Made by a program: the position numbers and the translations under genes. Shown here piece after piece: positions 1-9,022 of a DNA stretch of 14,829 nt (the first letter of the stretch is position 1; each line of letters starts with the position of its first letter). Below the pieces are notes generated by a model that did not search any database, was not told the origin of the DNA, and saw only the letters and a program-made list of their open reading frames with translations. Location: contig NW_006920412.1 in the NCBI RefSeq assembly GCF_000344685.1, forward strand, positions 687,434 to 702,262, read 5' to 3'. Source of the stretch: Gloeophyllum trabeum ATCC 11539 (taxonomy: Eukaryota > Basidiomycota > Agaricomycetes > Gloeophyllales > Gloeophyllaceae).

Positions 1-442
1 ATGCGTCGTTCGTACGGGTATGCCATGGTACCGCCTATATGTATGTTCTGATATGCTAATCCATGCCTTACAGTACCAGCTGCTCGTGGATAAGAATGCT
101 CGCCGGCGTGCACTAACACCGGAATTCGAGCCATGCGATTTCTATGGCCAGCTGAGAAACATTTTTGTCTTGGATTTGCCGCCATCCCGTGATCTTGGGC
201 TTTCAGAGTCGACAACTATCTTGCTCGCTGCTGTACACTCAGTGAAGATTGACAAACCGGCAGATATTGATGTCCCATTCTACAGGGAAGAAGGTCGGAC
301 AGAAGTAGTGGATCTCGCCGCCGTGCAGTGCGTAGTTGGACGTGTGTATGATGATGTGCGTAAGTGGTGGGCAATTATTGACCGGAGTGGTCCTTTGGCC
401 CAGCCGATATTCGTCGAGGGCGGGGAGGACAGCCTCTCATAA
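1..442 (+). CDS. 3' end of a CACTA (En/Spm)-like transposase-type protein, partial
   Basis: The coding region runs in from the left edge and stops at TAA 440-442. The best model removes a 56-nt intron at 18-73 (GTATGC donor, CTAAT branch, TTACAG acceptor). This joins a short upstream exon ending in SFVR to an exon starting YQLLVDKNAR. A 33-nt intron at 41-73, or no intron, also keeps the frame open. The downstream exon encodes about 122 residues with the blocks DFYGQLRNIFVLDLPPSRDLG, then PFYREEGR, VVDLAAVQCVVGRVYD and WAIIDRSGPLAQP. From memory, this block order resembles the C-terminal, DUF4218-side end of fungal Tnp2/Transposase_21 (CACTA) proteins. The catalytic part would lie outside the window. 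I cannot tell whether the full gene is intact. A repeated motif lies 120-250 nt after the stop, as often seen in the subterminal part of such elements. A different basidiomycete DNA transposon family such as Plavaka is the main alternative. Confidence 0.55.
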   Translation, partial: CVVRTGMPWYRLYVCSDMLIHALQYQLLVDKNARRRALTPEFEPCDFYGQLRNIFVLDLPPSRDLGLSESTTILLAAVHSVKIDKPADIDVPFYREEGRTEVVDLAAVQCVVGRVYDDVRKWWAIIDRSGPLAQPIFVEGGEDSLS

Positions 443-565
443 CTGTCCCAGTACTAGTATTGAACTGTTTTTTGGGACTCAATTGCGGCAGGATCTCATT
501 CTATAATCGTACTACTTTACACTCCTCTTTGCAGCCACTGCTTCCGTTCGATTTTCAGCTTGATA

Positions 566-688
566 CCGGCCAAAATTAGCGTACGTTAATTCGACCTTCA
601 TTTGAGCCGATACTCGCTTTCGACCGAAAGCAACCTATTTCCGGCCGAAATGACAGAAACACACGATCACCGGTCTAATTTAGGCCGG
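566..688. repeat. Three copies of a CCGGCC-core motif, two direct and one inverted
   Basis: CCGGCCAAAATTAG lies at 566-579 and CCGGCCGAAATGA at 641-653. The reverse complement of CCGGCCTAAATTAG lies at 675-688. The outer two copies form a 13/14 inverted repeat. Between them are a perfect 7-bp hairpin (GCTTTCG at 616-622, CGAAAGC at 625-631) and a 5-bp hairpin (ATTTC/GAAAT, 637-651) overlapping the middle copy. CACTA transposons carry short repeats in both orientations near their ends, so this may be the subterminal region of the element whose transposase ends at 442. That link is inference; no CACTA-type terminus or target duplication was seen. Confidence 0.45.
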
Positions 689-1384
689 GCTCGCGCACAC
701 AGTGTAACGCACTTCAAAGGCTTCATTAAAGTTCGACTGGTATCCTAGAAGACCTTTGTACGGTATCAATGCATGTGGTGTCCGAGGCTTGCCATCATCA
801 AACCTAAGGACGATCTATGAACGATCGACCTCCGGCTTCGATTGCCACATACCGATATCAAAGCCGAGTGCAACCAATGCTGGCTGAATGACCATCGTTC
901 TGATCCATCTAATAGGATTATCAAACCTGCAGGCTATGTCGATATACCGGCGCGTCGGGGTGCAAGACCTGTCTATATCTCGAATACCTGTGGGGTGCTA
1001 TCGTCTCCAAAAAGATCGAACTCGAAGCTCTTTCATTTCATCTCGCCGTTGCGCCAAACCGAGGACATACAACGATATCCGGCCCTCGAGTCTGCACGAT
1101 CGAGTCTTACTGTCCGTCAACGGATCTGATTCCTCCGAACGCTGTCGAACGTCAAGCCCATACCTTCCAGCATTATCGACAGCCGTGTGTGGCCATTACT
1201 CTCCGGCAGATTATATCTAGCCCCGCTCAAAAGCTCTCTGCACCGGAAGTCAGGAGTTTTCTGCCAGAAAATCTGGGTTATTGCCGTGTGGCAGTATGTC
1301 GAGACGTTCCTTCCAAACGTTGAACAAGGTGGTTCGGGAAGCGTTCTTCCTTCAAGCAAGAGTACCGCTGCGCCTAGGCGAGAC

Positions 1385-1653
1385 CTATCTGCGTAGATTC
1401 GCTGTGCTGGCGTCGAGCTCGTCGCGCACTTCTGCTGGAATAGCTTGTATCACGTCTTCTGCTCTAAGGACGCCGCAGTGCTGGTGTAAGTGCCTGCAAA
1501 TGCCAGACCCGCGCCTACACTCTGGTACAAGCATGAATAGCTCGTGTACTTGTCGCGATCTTGATTGATCTTCCCCAAGTCCTGTTTGGACACCTGCGCT
1601 CCAAGAATAAGTGTTCGAAGAAGCATAGGCTCGAACTTGTGGAAGATATTCAT
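1385..1653 (-). pseudogene. Possible decayed gene fragment with one frameshift
   Basis: On the minus strand one frame starts at ATG 1653 with MNIFHKFEPMLL and reads through QDRDKYT and LAFAGTYTSTAASLEQ to a TGA ending at 1450. The neighbouring frame continues as DVIQAIPAEVRDELDAS to a TAG ending at 1385. Joined near 1456-1460 they give a sensible peptide of about 85 residues with a hydrophobic stretch in the middle. Both halves look protein-like in codon use and composition, while the opposite-strand frames do not. One missing base, or two extra, would explain the break. No splice junction repairs the frame well. I do not recognise the family. Confidence 0.3.
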
Positions 1654-2329
1654 GTGAGTACGTCCATTTATATGTTCGACAATGGTCTAGCACTAACAAC
1701 AATCTGTCAGATAGCCCACGCTATGCCTGCAGTCAGGCGACCCTGAGGCGACCCGCTGTGAAACAGAAATCAGGGCAGTCCTGGACCTTTACAGCAAGAT
1801 GAGTAAGTTGGCGTGTAGGAGGAAAGATCCGCGCGCAAGAACGCGAAATGTAAGCTTGGAAGCTGATGCGAACATAGTCAGGTGGGGTAGAACATGTCCT
1901 AGCTGCGTGGTGCGTTACTGAGATAGCCTGTGTAAGAATAGATTTCTGCGGAGGAATATGTCAAATTCATTGGAGTATGTTTCGGAGGAAACGGTTTGGC
2001 TGGTCGTCTGCAGCCCTGTACATCAAGCGTTCAAGAGTCCTCCCTGCTCCAGATGTCCTCAATCCTCACTCTTGAATAATCCACGAATCTGTTCTGCCAA
2101 AACGTTTCCGCGAGGACGGCCACGACTGGTGTGGCTGCTCGAGGGAAGCCTGTCTAAGTAGGTTCCCACGCATTGGCTGAATAAGGCCTTACCAAAGGCG
2201 GTAAGAGTATTACCGCATCGGGGAGCAGCTTCGCCAGGTGACGATTCAATAGAGGCGTGTGACGTCAGGCCAGTCGTCCTGTTTTAAACGCACTCACGAT
2301 GCGCGTCCTGCAACTCACGCCCAAATCCG

Positions 2330-2348
2330 TTTATATCTCCCTTATAAT
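2330..2348 (+). promoter_or_regulatory. TATA-like sequences before the DUF3429 gene
   Basis: TTATATC at 2330-2336 and TTATAAT at 2342-2348 lie 40-58 nt before the start codon at 2388. The closeness would imply a short 5' leader. Position and composition are the only support. Confidence 0.35.
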
Positions 2349-2387
2349 CCCCACTCACAGCCAGAAAAACCGTAAGTCATCATCGCC

Positions 2388-3610
2388 ATGAACACGCTCT
2401 TCGGCTCTGTCTCGCGGGCAGCGGCCATGCGCCGCGCGCCGCTCGCTCTGCGCCGTCCGACGTCGATAGCGCGGCCGAGCGCACACTCGTTTATCGTCAA
2501 GTCTTTGCTGCCGCTGTCGTCTGCTGTGCATGCGCGCGGGGTCGCGTCGTCGGTGTCTGGGAGGCCCGGGAGTCAGTCGGTGCAGCATGCGGCGCAGAAT
2601 GTGAAGGAGGAGCTCGGGAACTCCGCGGCGGACCTGGCGAAGTCGATTGCTGGTGGGAACTTGACTGTTGATAATGTCGCGCCCACGCAGCAGACGTTCG
2701 TAAGTGCTGTTCTGTTTGACTTTGTGGAATGCTGCTGACTGGAGGGGTGGGCTCAGCTTGGTATCACGAACGCTGTCGCGCATTCAGTTCCTCAGCCCTA
2801 CATTGTCTTCGGTTTGTTAGGTGTGTAGTATCGCGTGCAAAGAACATGATACGCTAGGACCTGACTTACCGTAATCCAGGTGGTGTGCCCTATATCGGCA
2901 CTGCTGCAACCGTCGTCTACCTTGCTCGTCAGGCAGGTCTCGCAGCTGCCGGTGTCAATGTTGGCATGGACCCGGGCGTAGCGTCAACGATCCTCGACCA
3001 AGCCCTCAACATCCAAGTAACTTATGGTGCAGTCATGCTTTCCTTCCTCGGCGCCTTGCACTGGGGAATGGAGTTCGCCGGCTACGGCGGCAGTAAAGGG
3101 TACTCGAGATTGGCGCTGGGTGCCGCCCCGGTTCTGTGGGCCTGGCCGACGCTGACGCTCCTGCCGACGACTGCGCTGATTGTCCAATGGGTGGGATTCA
3201 CCTGTCTGTGGTGGGCTGACTTGAGGGCTACAACCGCTGGTTGGGGTGAGTATATGCTGTTGGAGTTCGAGAGATATACGTACTGACGCATATATCCAGC
3301 GCCCAAGTGGTACTCACAGTACCGCTTCTACCTGTCGATTCTGGTAGGAACCTGCATCATCGGCACTCTCGCTGGGACGTCATACTGGGGCCCGGTTGCG
3401 GGCCACGGCTTGCTCTCTCACGATCTGAACATGGTCCGGGCTGAGAGGAAGAGGGCGCAGCCCGAGAGGACGGGCACCGTTGCCGGGGATGTGGAGGCTG
3501 TTGCTGCTCCCGAGGACGCTGATGTCTACGTGATCGTGAGGAAGAAGAAGAACGGGAATGACAACGCCGAATCCGAGGGCGAGGCGAGCGGTAGCGAGGC
3601 TGAGCAATAA
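2388..3610 (+). CDS. DUF3429 mitochondrial inner-membrane protein, TMEM69-like
   Basis: Four exons, 2388-2699, 2757-2820, 2880-3245 and 3300-3610, encode 350 aa. The introns (57, 59 and 54 nt) have GTAAGT, GTGTGT and GTGAGT donors, and CTGAC branches are visible in the first and third. The first 50 or so residues are rich in Arg, Ser and Ala with no acidic residues, a typical mitochondrial presequence. Residues about 117-280 form the DUF3429 region: VPYIGTAATVVYLAR, then AVMLSFLGALHWGMEFAGYG, then APVLWAWPTLTLLP, then WVGFTCLWWADLRA, then a last hydrophobic segment around 257-277. About five membrane segments are seen. The HWGMEFAGYGG and LWWADLRA blocks are strongly conserved in the family as I know it. 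The molecular function of the family is not established. A charged tail of about 65 residues (RKKK, then acidic and Ser-rich to EAEQ) extends past the domain. ATG 2388 follows TATA-like sequence directly and begins the presequence. Confidence 0.88.
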
Positions 3611-4084
3611 AGTGCTTGCCAGTCGACGAGAGGTGAAGTTTTATCGATAGAGCATGGACTAATAATGTTTCTTTTACCGAAAAATGTATTTGTACATGTA
3701 AATTCTGTACTATCAGCATCACAAACACAGTCTTGTTGTACATGTAGTTGAGATCCAAGCACGGCCTGTATTCTTTCTTGTGGGTCCACGAGATCATGGT
3801 CTGTGGATCCATCCACGAAGGTGAATGGCACAGCCACCGCAAGCGGAGAATGCGCGTTCCAGGGACAGTCACGTGACGCCGGAAGAGGGCCACGTGTCAC
3901 TTCTGCACGCGTTGCATCGCTCCGCGTGTCGTCGTTGCCGGGTTCTGCCACTTCGTCTGCCTTCCATTGATACACGCTGCTGCAGCTCGAGGCTTGCTGG
4001 ACTTTGCTCATCTTTAGGTTTCTACCGCCTCGAATCCATTTCTAACACAGGCCATCTAACTCAGTGCTGCCCACGTTGCACGAT
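3611..4084. other. Intergenic region between the DUF3429 and F-box/WD40 genes
   Basis: About 470 nt hold the 3' flank of the DUF3429 gene, AT-rich to about 3720, and the 5' flank of the F-box/WD40 gene, which carries two CACGTG boxes. The open frames across it on both strands look non-coding. A TCTAACACAG string at 4041-4050 looks like the end of an intron, so a 5'-leader intron is possible, but I found no good donor. Confidence 0.6.
3868..3896. promoter_or_regulatory. Pair of CACGTG E-boxes upstream of the F-box/WD40 gene
   Basis: A perfect 10-bp palindrome GTCACGTGAC at 3868-3877 contains one CACGTG (3870-3875). A second CACGTG lies at 3891-3896, flanked by GTCAC on the right. Centre spacing is 21 bp, two helical turns, about 190-215 nt before the ATG at 4085. 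CACGTG is the core site of fungal bHLH factors of the Cbf1 type. Regulation of this gene by such a factor is inference. Confidence 0.45.
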
Positions 4085-6463
4085 ATGATTATCTTCGCGG
4101 ACGAGGGTTTCACCGACGAACGGATGGATGTCGACCACAATTTAGCTTTGGCGTCTGCGGTGCGCAGTAACCTGCTGGGAGGCTCTGCGCAGGAACGTGA
4201 AGGTGAACCTTAATATTCTATCCGTTCCTGCCTGTTTAATTGACTCCCTAATTCAACGTGGATCGTGCGCAGAACTCGCGTATGCGCTATTGGCGTCTCT
4301 GCCCAGGTCCAGAGTAGCCAATATCCAGCGCCGCATTGCCCCTCTGCTCCAGCTTGATGTTGTGGGTGTGCGTACCTTTATTTGCACCGCCAATCCATTC
4401 TGGTGTATTGATAGCGGGTATATGCAGCTGTTACCAAATGAGGTCGCCCTGCAGGTTCTCTCGCATCTTCCATGGCAGAGCCTATTGTCCTGTGCGATGG
4501 TCAGCCGTCGCTGGAATGCTCTCGCGAATGACTCGACGCTGTGGAAGCCGCTCTGTCAGCTCAAGGGATGGGAATGGAACGTCTCCCGCGCTCGGGGCCG
4601 CGCTTTCGAGCTTGACTCGGGAGATGGTATGGATGATGCGGAAGACTCCGATGACGAAGGCATGGGCGACGAGGAAGACACGCATCTCTCCGGGGTGGGA
4701 TCCGGACCCTTGATCTCTGAGCAGGATGATTCCGGCTTTTTATCGATGGACATGACATCGTCTGGCAGCCAGCCATCGACGTCACGGACAGTCTCCCTGG
4801 GCCCACTAACGTTTCCTTTGCCGTTGTACCGTGCTCCCGGACGTGCCGCACCCCCATGTCGCACGCCGCGCAAGCACAAACCCAATGCGCGTCACTCCGC
4901 GCCGGCAATCTTGCCTGCGGCCGACCCGTCCGCATCCGTACGGCAATACGACTACAAGCTGCTGTACCTGACGCACGTCCGGCTGCAGAACCGCGTGCGC
5001 GACGGGAGCTATCGGCTGTCGTGCCTCCAGTCCCGAAAGCAGAACGCGGACGGGAGCGCCATCAATGGCCACTCTAACACCATCTACTGCCTGCAGTTGT
5101 ATACATACCCCGAGACGGGGAAGCAGGCCCTTTTTACCGGTTCGAAGGATCGCACGATACGCGAGTGGAACCTCAGCAAAGAGAATGGAGGGGAACGGTA
5201 CGGGATGGTGGAGAGGGTCATGGAAGGCCTGCATGATAGTAGCGTACTAAGTCTATGTGTCGGGCATGGGTACATCGCTAGCGGCAGCAGCGACAGACGT
5301 GTTGGGCTGTGGGATCTAGAACGGGGAGAGTTGCGGAGAGCGCTGCTGGACCATGACGACAGCGTCCTCTGTGTAAGGTTCGACGAGCGGCGGCTGGTCT
5401 CCTGCTCGAAAGGTCGGTCGCGTAATCATGCTGAAGTGGGCCAGCCCGAGCTGACTGTAATCAATCTTTATTATAGACAGGACCGTGCGGGTGTATTCAT
5501 TTCCGGACCTGCAGCCCCAATTCCTGCTGCAGGGCCACAGGGCTGCGGTGAATGCAGTGTCCATATGTGACAACTTCATCGCGAGCGCGTCGGGCGACCG
5601 CTCGATGCGGATATGGGACGCCGACACTGGCGCGCTCCTCCGCATATTCGAGAACCATCATAGTCGCGGGTGCGTTTAATGACAACATTATATTGCTGGC
5701 TTATTGTCTGCCGGCGGGCGCTCGGCAGAGTGTATACTACCTATTGTCTAACGCGCTAATCATACGTCCACAGGCTGGCATCGATTGACTTCAAGTATCC
5801 AATGGTGCTGTCGGGGTCGTCCGACAAGCACCTGCGTTTCTTTAATGTTGTCACCGGCCAAGGGTGGTCCACGTCACCGGATCTTGATAACACGCCTGCG
5901 CCACTGGCGAGCCTGCCGCCGTCGCCGTCGCCGACGGCGACGACGATGTGCGAGGCTTGCGGCGTGGTCAAGAGGCGGAGGGAGAACCCCCATACGGACC
6001 TGGTGAGGAGCGTGGCGTTGGGGGATGAGTTTGTCATCAGTGGGAGCTACGACTTTACCGTCAAGGTAGGTGGCTAGTGCGCCTTGACCAGCGCCCTCGA
6101 CGTCGCCCTGAGACATGGATGATGCTGATCTATCCCCTCGCGTTCTATAGGTCTGGAGCAGGAAAACAGGTGCGCTCGTCGCTGACCTTACGAGGGGCCA
6201 TACCGGGCGAATCTTCTGCGTCGGTTTCGATCATACGAAGGTGAGCTCCAGCTTCTGGAATCAGAGCAATAGATTGGCGCCAGATTTTTCTGACCTGTGC
6301 CCTGTCTTGCAGATTGTGTCTTGTGGAGAGGATCAGGTAAGACATCCAACCTCTCGTCTTGGCGCCTGGCTGATAGCCGTGCTGCTCCTTGTTCCGCTGG
6401 ACGCAGAGAATAGCAATCTGGGACTTCTCGCATGGTATCGATACGTCGTTCATCAAGCTGTAG
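4085..6463 (+). CDS. F-box/WD40-repeat protein, putative SCF ubiquitin ligase substrate receptor
   Basis: Eight exons (4085-4202, 4273-4367, 4428-5412, 5477-5669, 5774-6065, 6151-6240, 6313-6336, 6407-6463) encode 617 aa in one frame. Residues 72-112 are an F-box (LLPNEVALQVLSHLPWQSLL, then VSRRWNALA and STLWK). An acidic stretch follows at about 132-156, then a low-complexity linker. Seven WD40 repeats fill about 284-617, each ending in a recognisable unit such as GSKDRTIREWN, GSSDRRVGLWD, CSKDRTVRVYS, ASGDRSMRIWD, GSSDKHLRFFN, GSYDFTVKVWS and CGEDQRIAIWD. That is one complete propeller. The protein ends in DFSHGIDTSFIKL. F-box/WD40 proteins bind Skp1 through the F-box and the substrate through the propeller. 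The overall layout resembles Cdc4/Fbw7, but the repeats fit neither Cdc4 nor Met30 closely, so I assign no symbol. The second intron (4368-4427, 60 nt) keeps the frame if retained. Removing it brings the F-box directly after LDVVG, so I removed it. Exon 7 has only 24 nt. Confidence 0.88.
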
Positions 6464-7003
6464 GATACTATCATGTTGTACAGTCGATAATGTCATCATT
6501 TTTATCGCTCCTCGTGTCTGCTCGACTTGGGCAAGATTAACAGGAGAATGGAGTTGTAGGACGTATTAGCTGCGAACCTGATTATGGGCGGACCTCGCGA
6601 GAGGATACATAATTACGCTGTCGCACTCGGACAATGGGCGCGTTTCAAACCCAGATCTCAGTCTAGATCTGATTCCGATTACACTGGAATTCAACCTGTC
6701 GCACTACCACTTGTCAATGCGAGACCTTCGGGTTTTTCGCTATGGCTACGAATTTCAAGCGGTAGTCTAGTCTGAAGTACAAAAGGTATGCCGTACAAAC
6801 GCACTCTAACCCTGTCTAAGCTTGCAATTTGTTCTGCGCGTGGAGTTTTGGAACCTCACGATAACCATGGTTGCCGTTCGGTAGATTACCGGATTTGGTT
6901 CCGTTGCGCTTCTCCAATCACGTTTATGCCCCTCCACCACAGCGTCAAAATCTACTAGCCAGCCCACAACAATAAGGAGCGCACACTGCGGACGATGTAA
7001 TAT

Positions 7004-7015
7004 CCGACCGGTCGG
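7004..7015. promoter_or_regulatory. 12-bp perfect palindrome CCGACCGGTCGG
   Basis: The sequence reads CCG-N6-CGG with a self-complementary centre. Paired CCG/CGG half-sites are the usual targets of fungal Zn2Cys6 dimers, but no regulator is known here and the site lies about 700 nt before the terpene synthase start. It may be chance. Confidence 0.25.
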
Positions 7016-7527
7016 TACATGCCCTCTCGCGAGCCATGCCACGGTTATACCGACGCTTTCGCCGCCCCCGCGTTGCTTGGGGCAAAACGCGTAGGGGCAG
7101 CTTCATCTGAGGCAAAACAACGCGTCTGGAAGCGGTGGACCCTCTGTCCTGAATCAGGCCCTGGAGTGTATATCTGCCCGAAGGAAGCCTCTGAATAGAA
7201 CAGACTACAGATCTGTCGAAGATCACGGATCTCTGGTGGTGAGAAGCTGGAGTACACAACAATAAGCCTCGGCTCGTGGCCCCAACAAAAGCGGTGAGGC
7301 GAGGCTAATCGTGTCTAATCCTCGCACCGAATCTCATATTTTGTGTGTCATTGCGGTCCGTAGTGGCTGACCGCGTACCGGGATAATATTACTTTGCTTC
7401 AGGAACTGACCCGAAATGACAACGCTGCGGTGAGCATGTCCCTTTTTGTTGATTGTTTGATAGCACTGGAATACGCCCCGTGTGGCAGGCGGCTGCAAGA
7501 CAATGTTTCATTTGCCGCGCTGCACCG

Positions 7528-7535
7528 TATATATA
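7528..7535 (+). promoter_or_regulatory. TATA-box candidate of the terpene synthase gene
   Basis: TATATATA lies about 175 nt before the ATG at 7711. A second, weaker candidate, ATTTAAAG, lies near 7610, about 100 nt before the ATG. Confidence 0.35.
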
Positions 7536-7676
7536 CCGCGCCGTCATCTGCAGGCCCAGTCCTTGGCGTGCTTCTCAGAGGACCGTTTCTGCCGACGCAA
7601 CTTTGCTCATTTAAAGTTCAAGGCGGCCCTACGCGACATCCTCTTAAAGCACCCACCGTCTTTTGTCTTGGGGACC

Positions 7677-7710
7677 CATCCTTCTCTCTCTCTTTCCCTC
7701 TCTTTCCGCC
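7677..7710 (+). promoter_or_regulatory. Pyrimidine-rich tract directly before the terpene synthase start
   Basis: An almost pure C/T run ends in CCGCC just before ATG 7711. Such tracts are common near transcription starts of strongly expressed fungal genes. It also supports this ATG as the start, because the frame upstream of it is low-complexity. Confidence 0.4.
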
Positions 7711-9022
7711 ATGACCGTCGACGCCTTCGTTCGCTACCCCAACGACCCCACCGAGCCCGACCACTTCATCCTTCCTGATCTCGTCGGTCATTGCACCTTT
7801 CCCCTCACTTACCACCCCAATGGCGATGCTATCGCTGCCCAATCTGTTCGCTGGCTAGACCAAATGTGCCCCGACCTGACCCCGAAGAAGCGCAAAGCCC
7901 TTTACGGTCTCCAAGCTGGAGAACTCACCGCTCATTGCTACCCATACTCTATCACCGACAATCACCTTCGCGTCGTGAGCGACTTCATGAATTACCTATT
8001 CCACCTTGACAACATCTCGGACGGTATGATGACCCGCGACACGGAGACACTGGCCGACGCAGTCATGAACGCTCTATGGTACCCTCATGAGTATCGTCCT
8101 ACTCATGCTCCAGGGAAAGAACAACCCGAGAAAGAGATCAACGCCGGTCAAATCGCCCGAGAGTGCGCTCCATTACTTTCAACTTTGTGTTTTCAATGAC
8201 TTACAATTTTTCGTACAGCTATTGGGCGCGCTGCATTCAAGACGCAGGTCCCGGCGTGCAGGCGCGGTTCAAGGAGTCGTTGTCCTTCTTCTTTGAAGCC
8301 GTCCACAAGCAAGCACAAGATCGCGACGCCGGCATAATCCCGGACTTAGAGTCGTATATCGACGTCCGCCGCGATACGAGCGGTTGCAAGCCCGTGTTTG
8401 ACTTGATGGAGTACGCTTTGGGCATTGACCTGCCCGACTACGTGGTCGAGCATCCAGTGATCAAGGCTTTGAATCAAGGCACGAACGACCTTGTCACATG
8501 GTCCAACGTATGTCTTCTTTCCATTGTCTTTATATTTGTCTTCGTTGACGCCAATATATTTCGGACGTGTAGGATATTTTCTCTTACAACGTGGAACAAT
8601 CACGGGGCGACACCCATAACATGGTCGTTATTCTTATGCAGTACCACGGCCACACTCTCCAGTCGGCCATCGACTATGTCGGCGACCTCTGCCGGCAGAC
8701 TATCAACACCTTCATCGAGAACAAGTCGAAGGTGCCGTCCTGGGGCCCGGAGGTCGACAAGGACGTCGCTGGGTACGTCCAGGGCCTGCAGGAGTGGATC
8801 GTCGGGTCCCTCCACTGGAGCTTCCAGACCAAGCGGTACTTCGGGGACAACGGCGCCGAGGTGAAGCGGACGCGGTACGTCAAGCTCCTGCCGGTGAAGC
8901 CGGAGGAGTCCGCGCACGAGCTGCACGCGTCGTCGAAGGAGGTGCGGGCGACCGCCATCTCGAAGCCCGAGCCGTCCTACGCGCCGTCGTCGTCCGAGTA
9001 CGGGTACCTGAACGGTGCGTAG
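7711..9022 (+). CDS. Sesquiterpene synthase, class I, basidiomycete type
   Basis: Three exons, 7711-8162, 8219-8507 and 8573-9022, encode 396 aa. The introns of 56 and 65 nt both have good ends. The metal-binding motif is HLDNISD with D100-N101-x-x-D104, a DNxxD variant of D(D/E)xxD. The second motif is complete: NDIFSYNVE at 247-255, matching NDxxSxxxE. An Arg in DVRRDTSG (about 201) lies 46 residues before it, where the pyrophosphate sensor is expected. The RY pair is at 335-336 (TKRYFG). These enzymes use Mg2+ and ionise farnesyl diphosphate in the cytosol to make a cyclic sesquiterpene. The text around the motifs (YLFHLDNISD, DLVTWSNDIFSYNVEQS, GSLHWSFQTKRYFG) recalls Cop3-like muurolene/cadinene-type synthases rather than protoilludene synthases. 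The product cannot be read from sequence. About 45 residues after KLLPV form a polar, Ser/Pro-rich tail beyond the fold. No tailoring enzyme gene is adjacent. Confidence 0.93.

Larger units (their letters stand above)
443..2387. other. Intergenic region without an intact gene, about 1.9 kb
   Basis: This stretch separates the transposase tail from the DUF3429 gene. The open frames inside it on both strands (about 842-1746) are short, overlap each other and mostly lack protein-like composition. Exceptions are the minus-strand stretch at 1385-1653 and a short plus-strand stretch at about 1736-1804 reading ...GDPEATRCETEIRAVLDLYS. A plus-strand intron-like signal occurs at 1654-1710 (GTGAGT donor, CACTAAC branch, CTGTCAG acceptor), but I could not link it into an open model. 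I read the region as transposon flank plus gene debris, ending in the promoter of the next gene. Confidence 0.6.
6464..7710. other. Intergenic region upstream of the terpene synthase
   Basis: About 1.25 kb hold the 3' flank of the F-box/WD40 gene (AT-rich to about 6540) and a long 5' flank of the terpene synthase. Open frames in it, including 6945-7262 on the minus strand and 7394-7714 on the plus strand, are rich in rare residues and basic runs and look like chance frames. The regulatory candidates I can see are a 12-bp palindrome at 7004-7015, a TATATATA at 7528-7535 and a CT-rich tract just before the start codon. Confidence 0.6.

Noticed and set aside
842..1220. Two overlapping plus-strand open frames of 95 and 110 aa
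   Set aside because: They overlap in different frames, have Ser/Arg/Cys-rich random composition and no splice partners or motifs.
2355..2783. 142-aa frame on the minus strand over the start of the DUF3429 gene
   Set aside because: It is very rich in Arg and His runs with no motif; the plus strand there encodes a good mitochondrial presequence spliced into a known domain.
3357..3893. Long minus-strand frames over the 3' end of the DUF3429 gene
   Set aside because: They are mirror frames of the Glu/Lys/Arg-rich tail and contain Arg/Ser/Pro runs typical of antisense translation.
7394..7714. Plus-strand open frame running up to the terpene synthase start
   Set aside because: Its C-terminal part is only the translated CT-rich tract and it includes the TATA candidate; it looks like a promoter rather than coding sequence.
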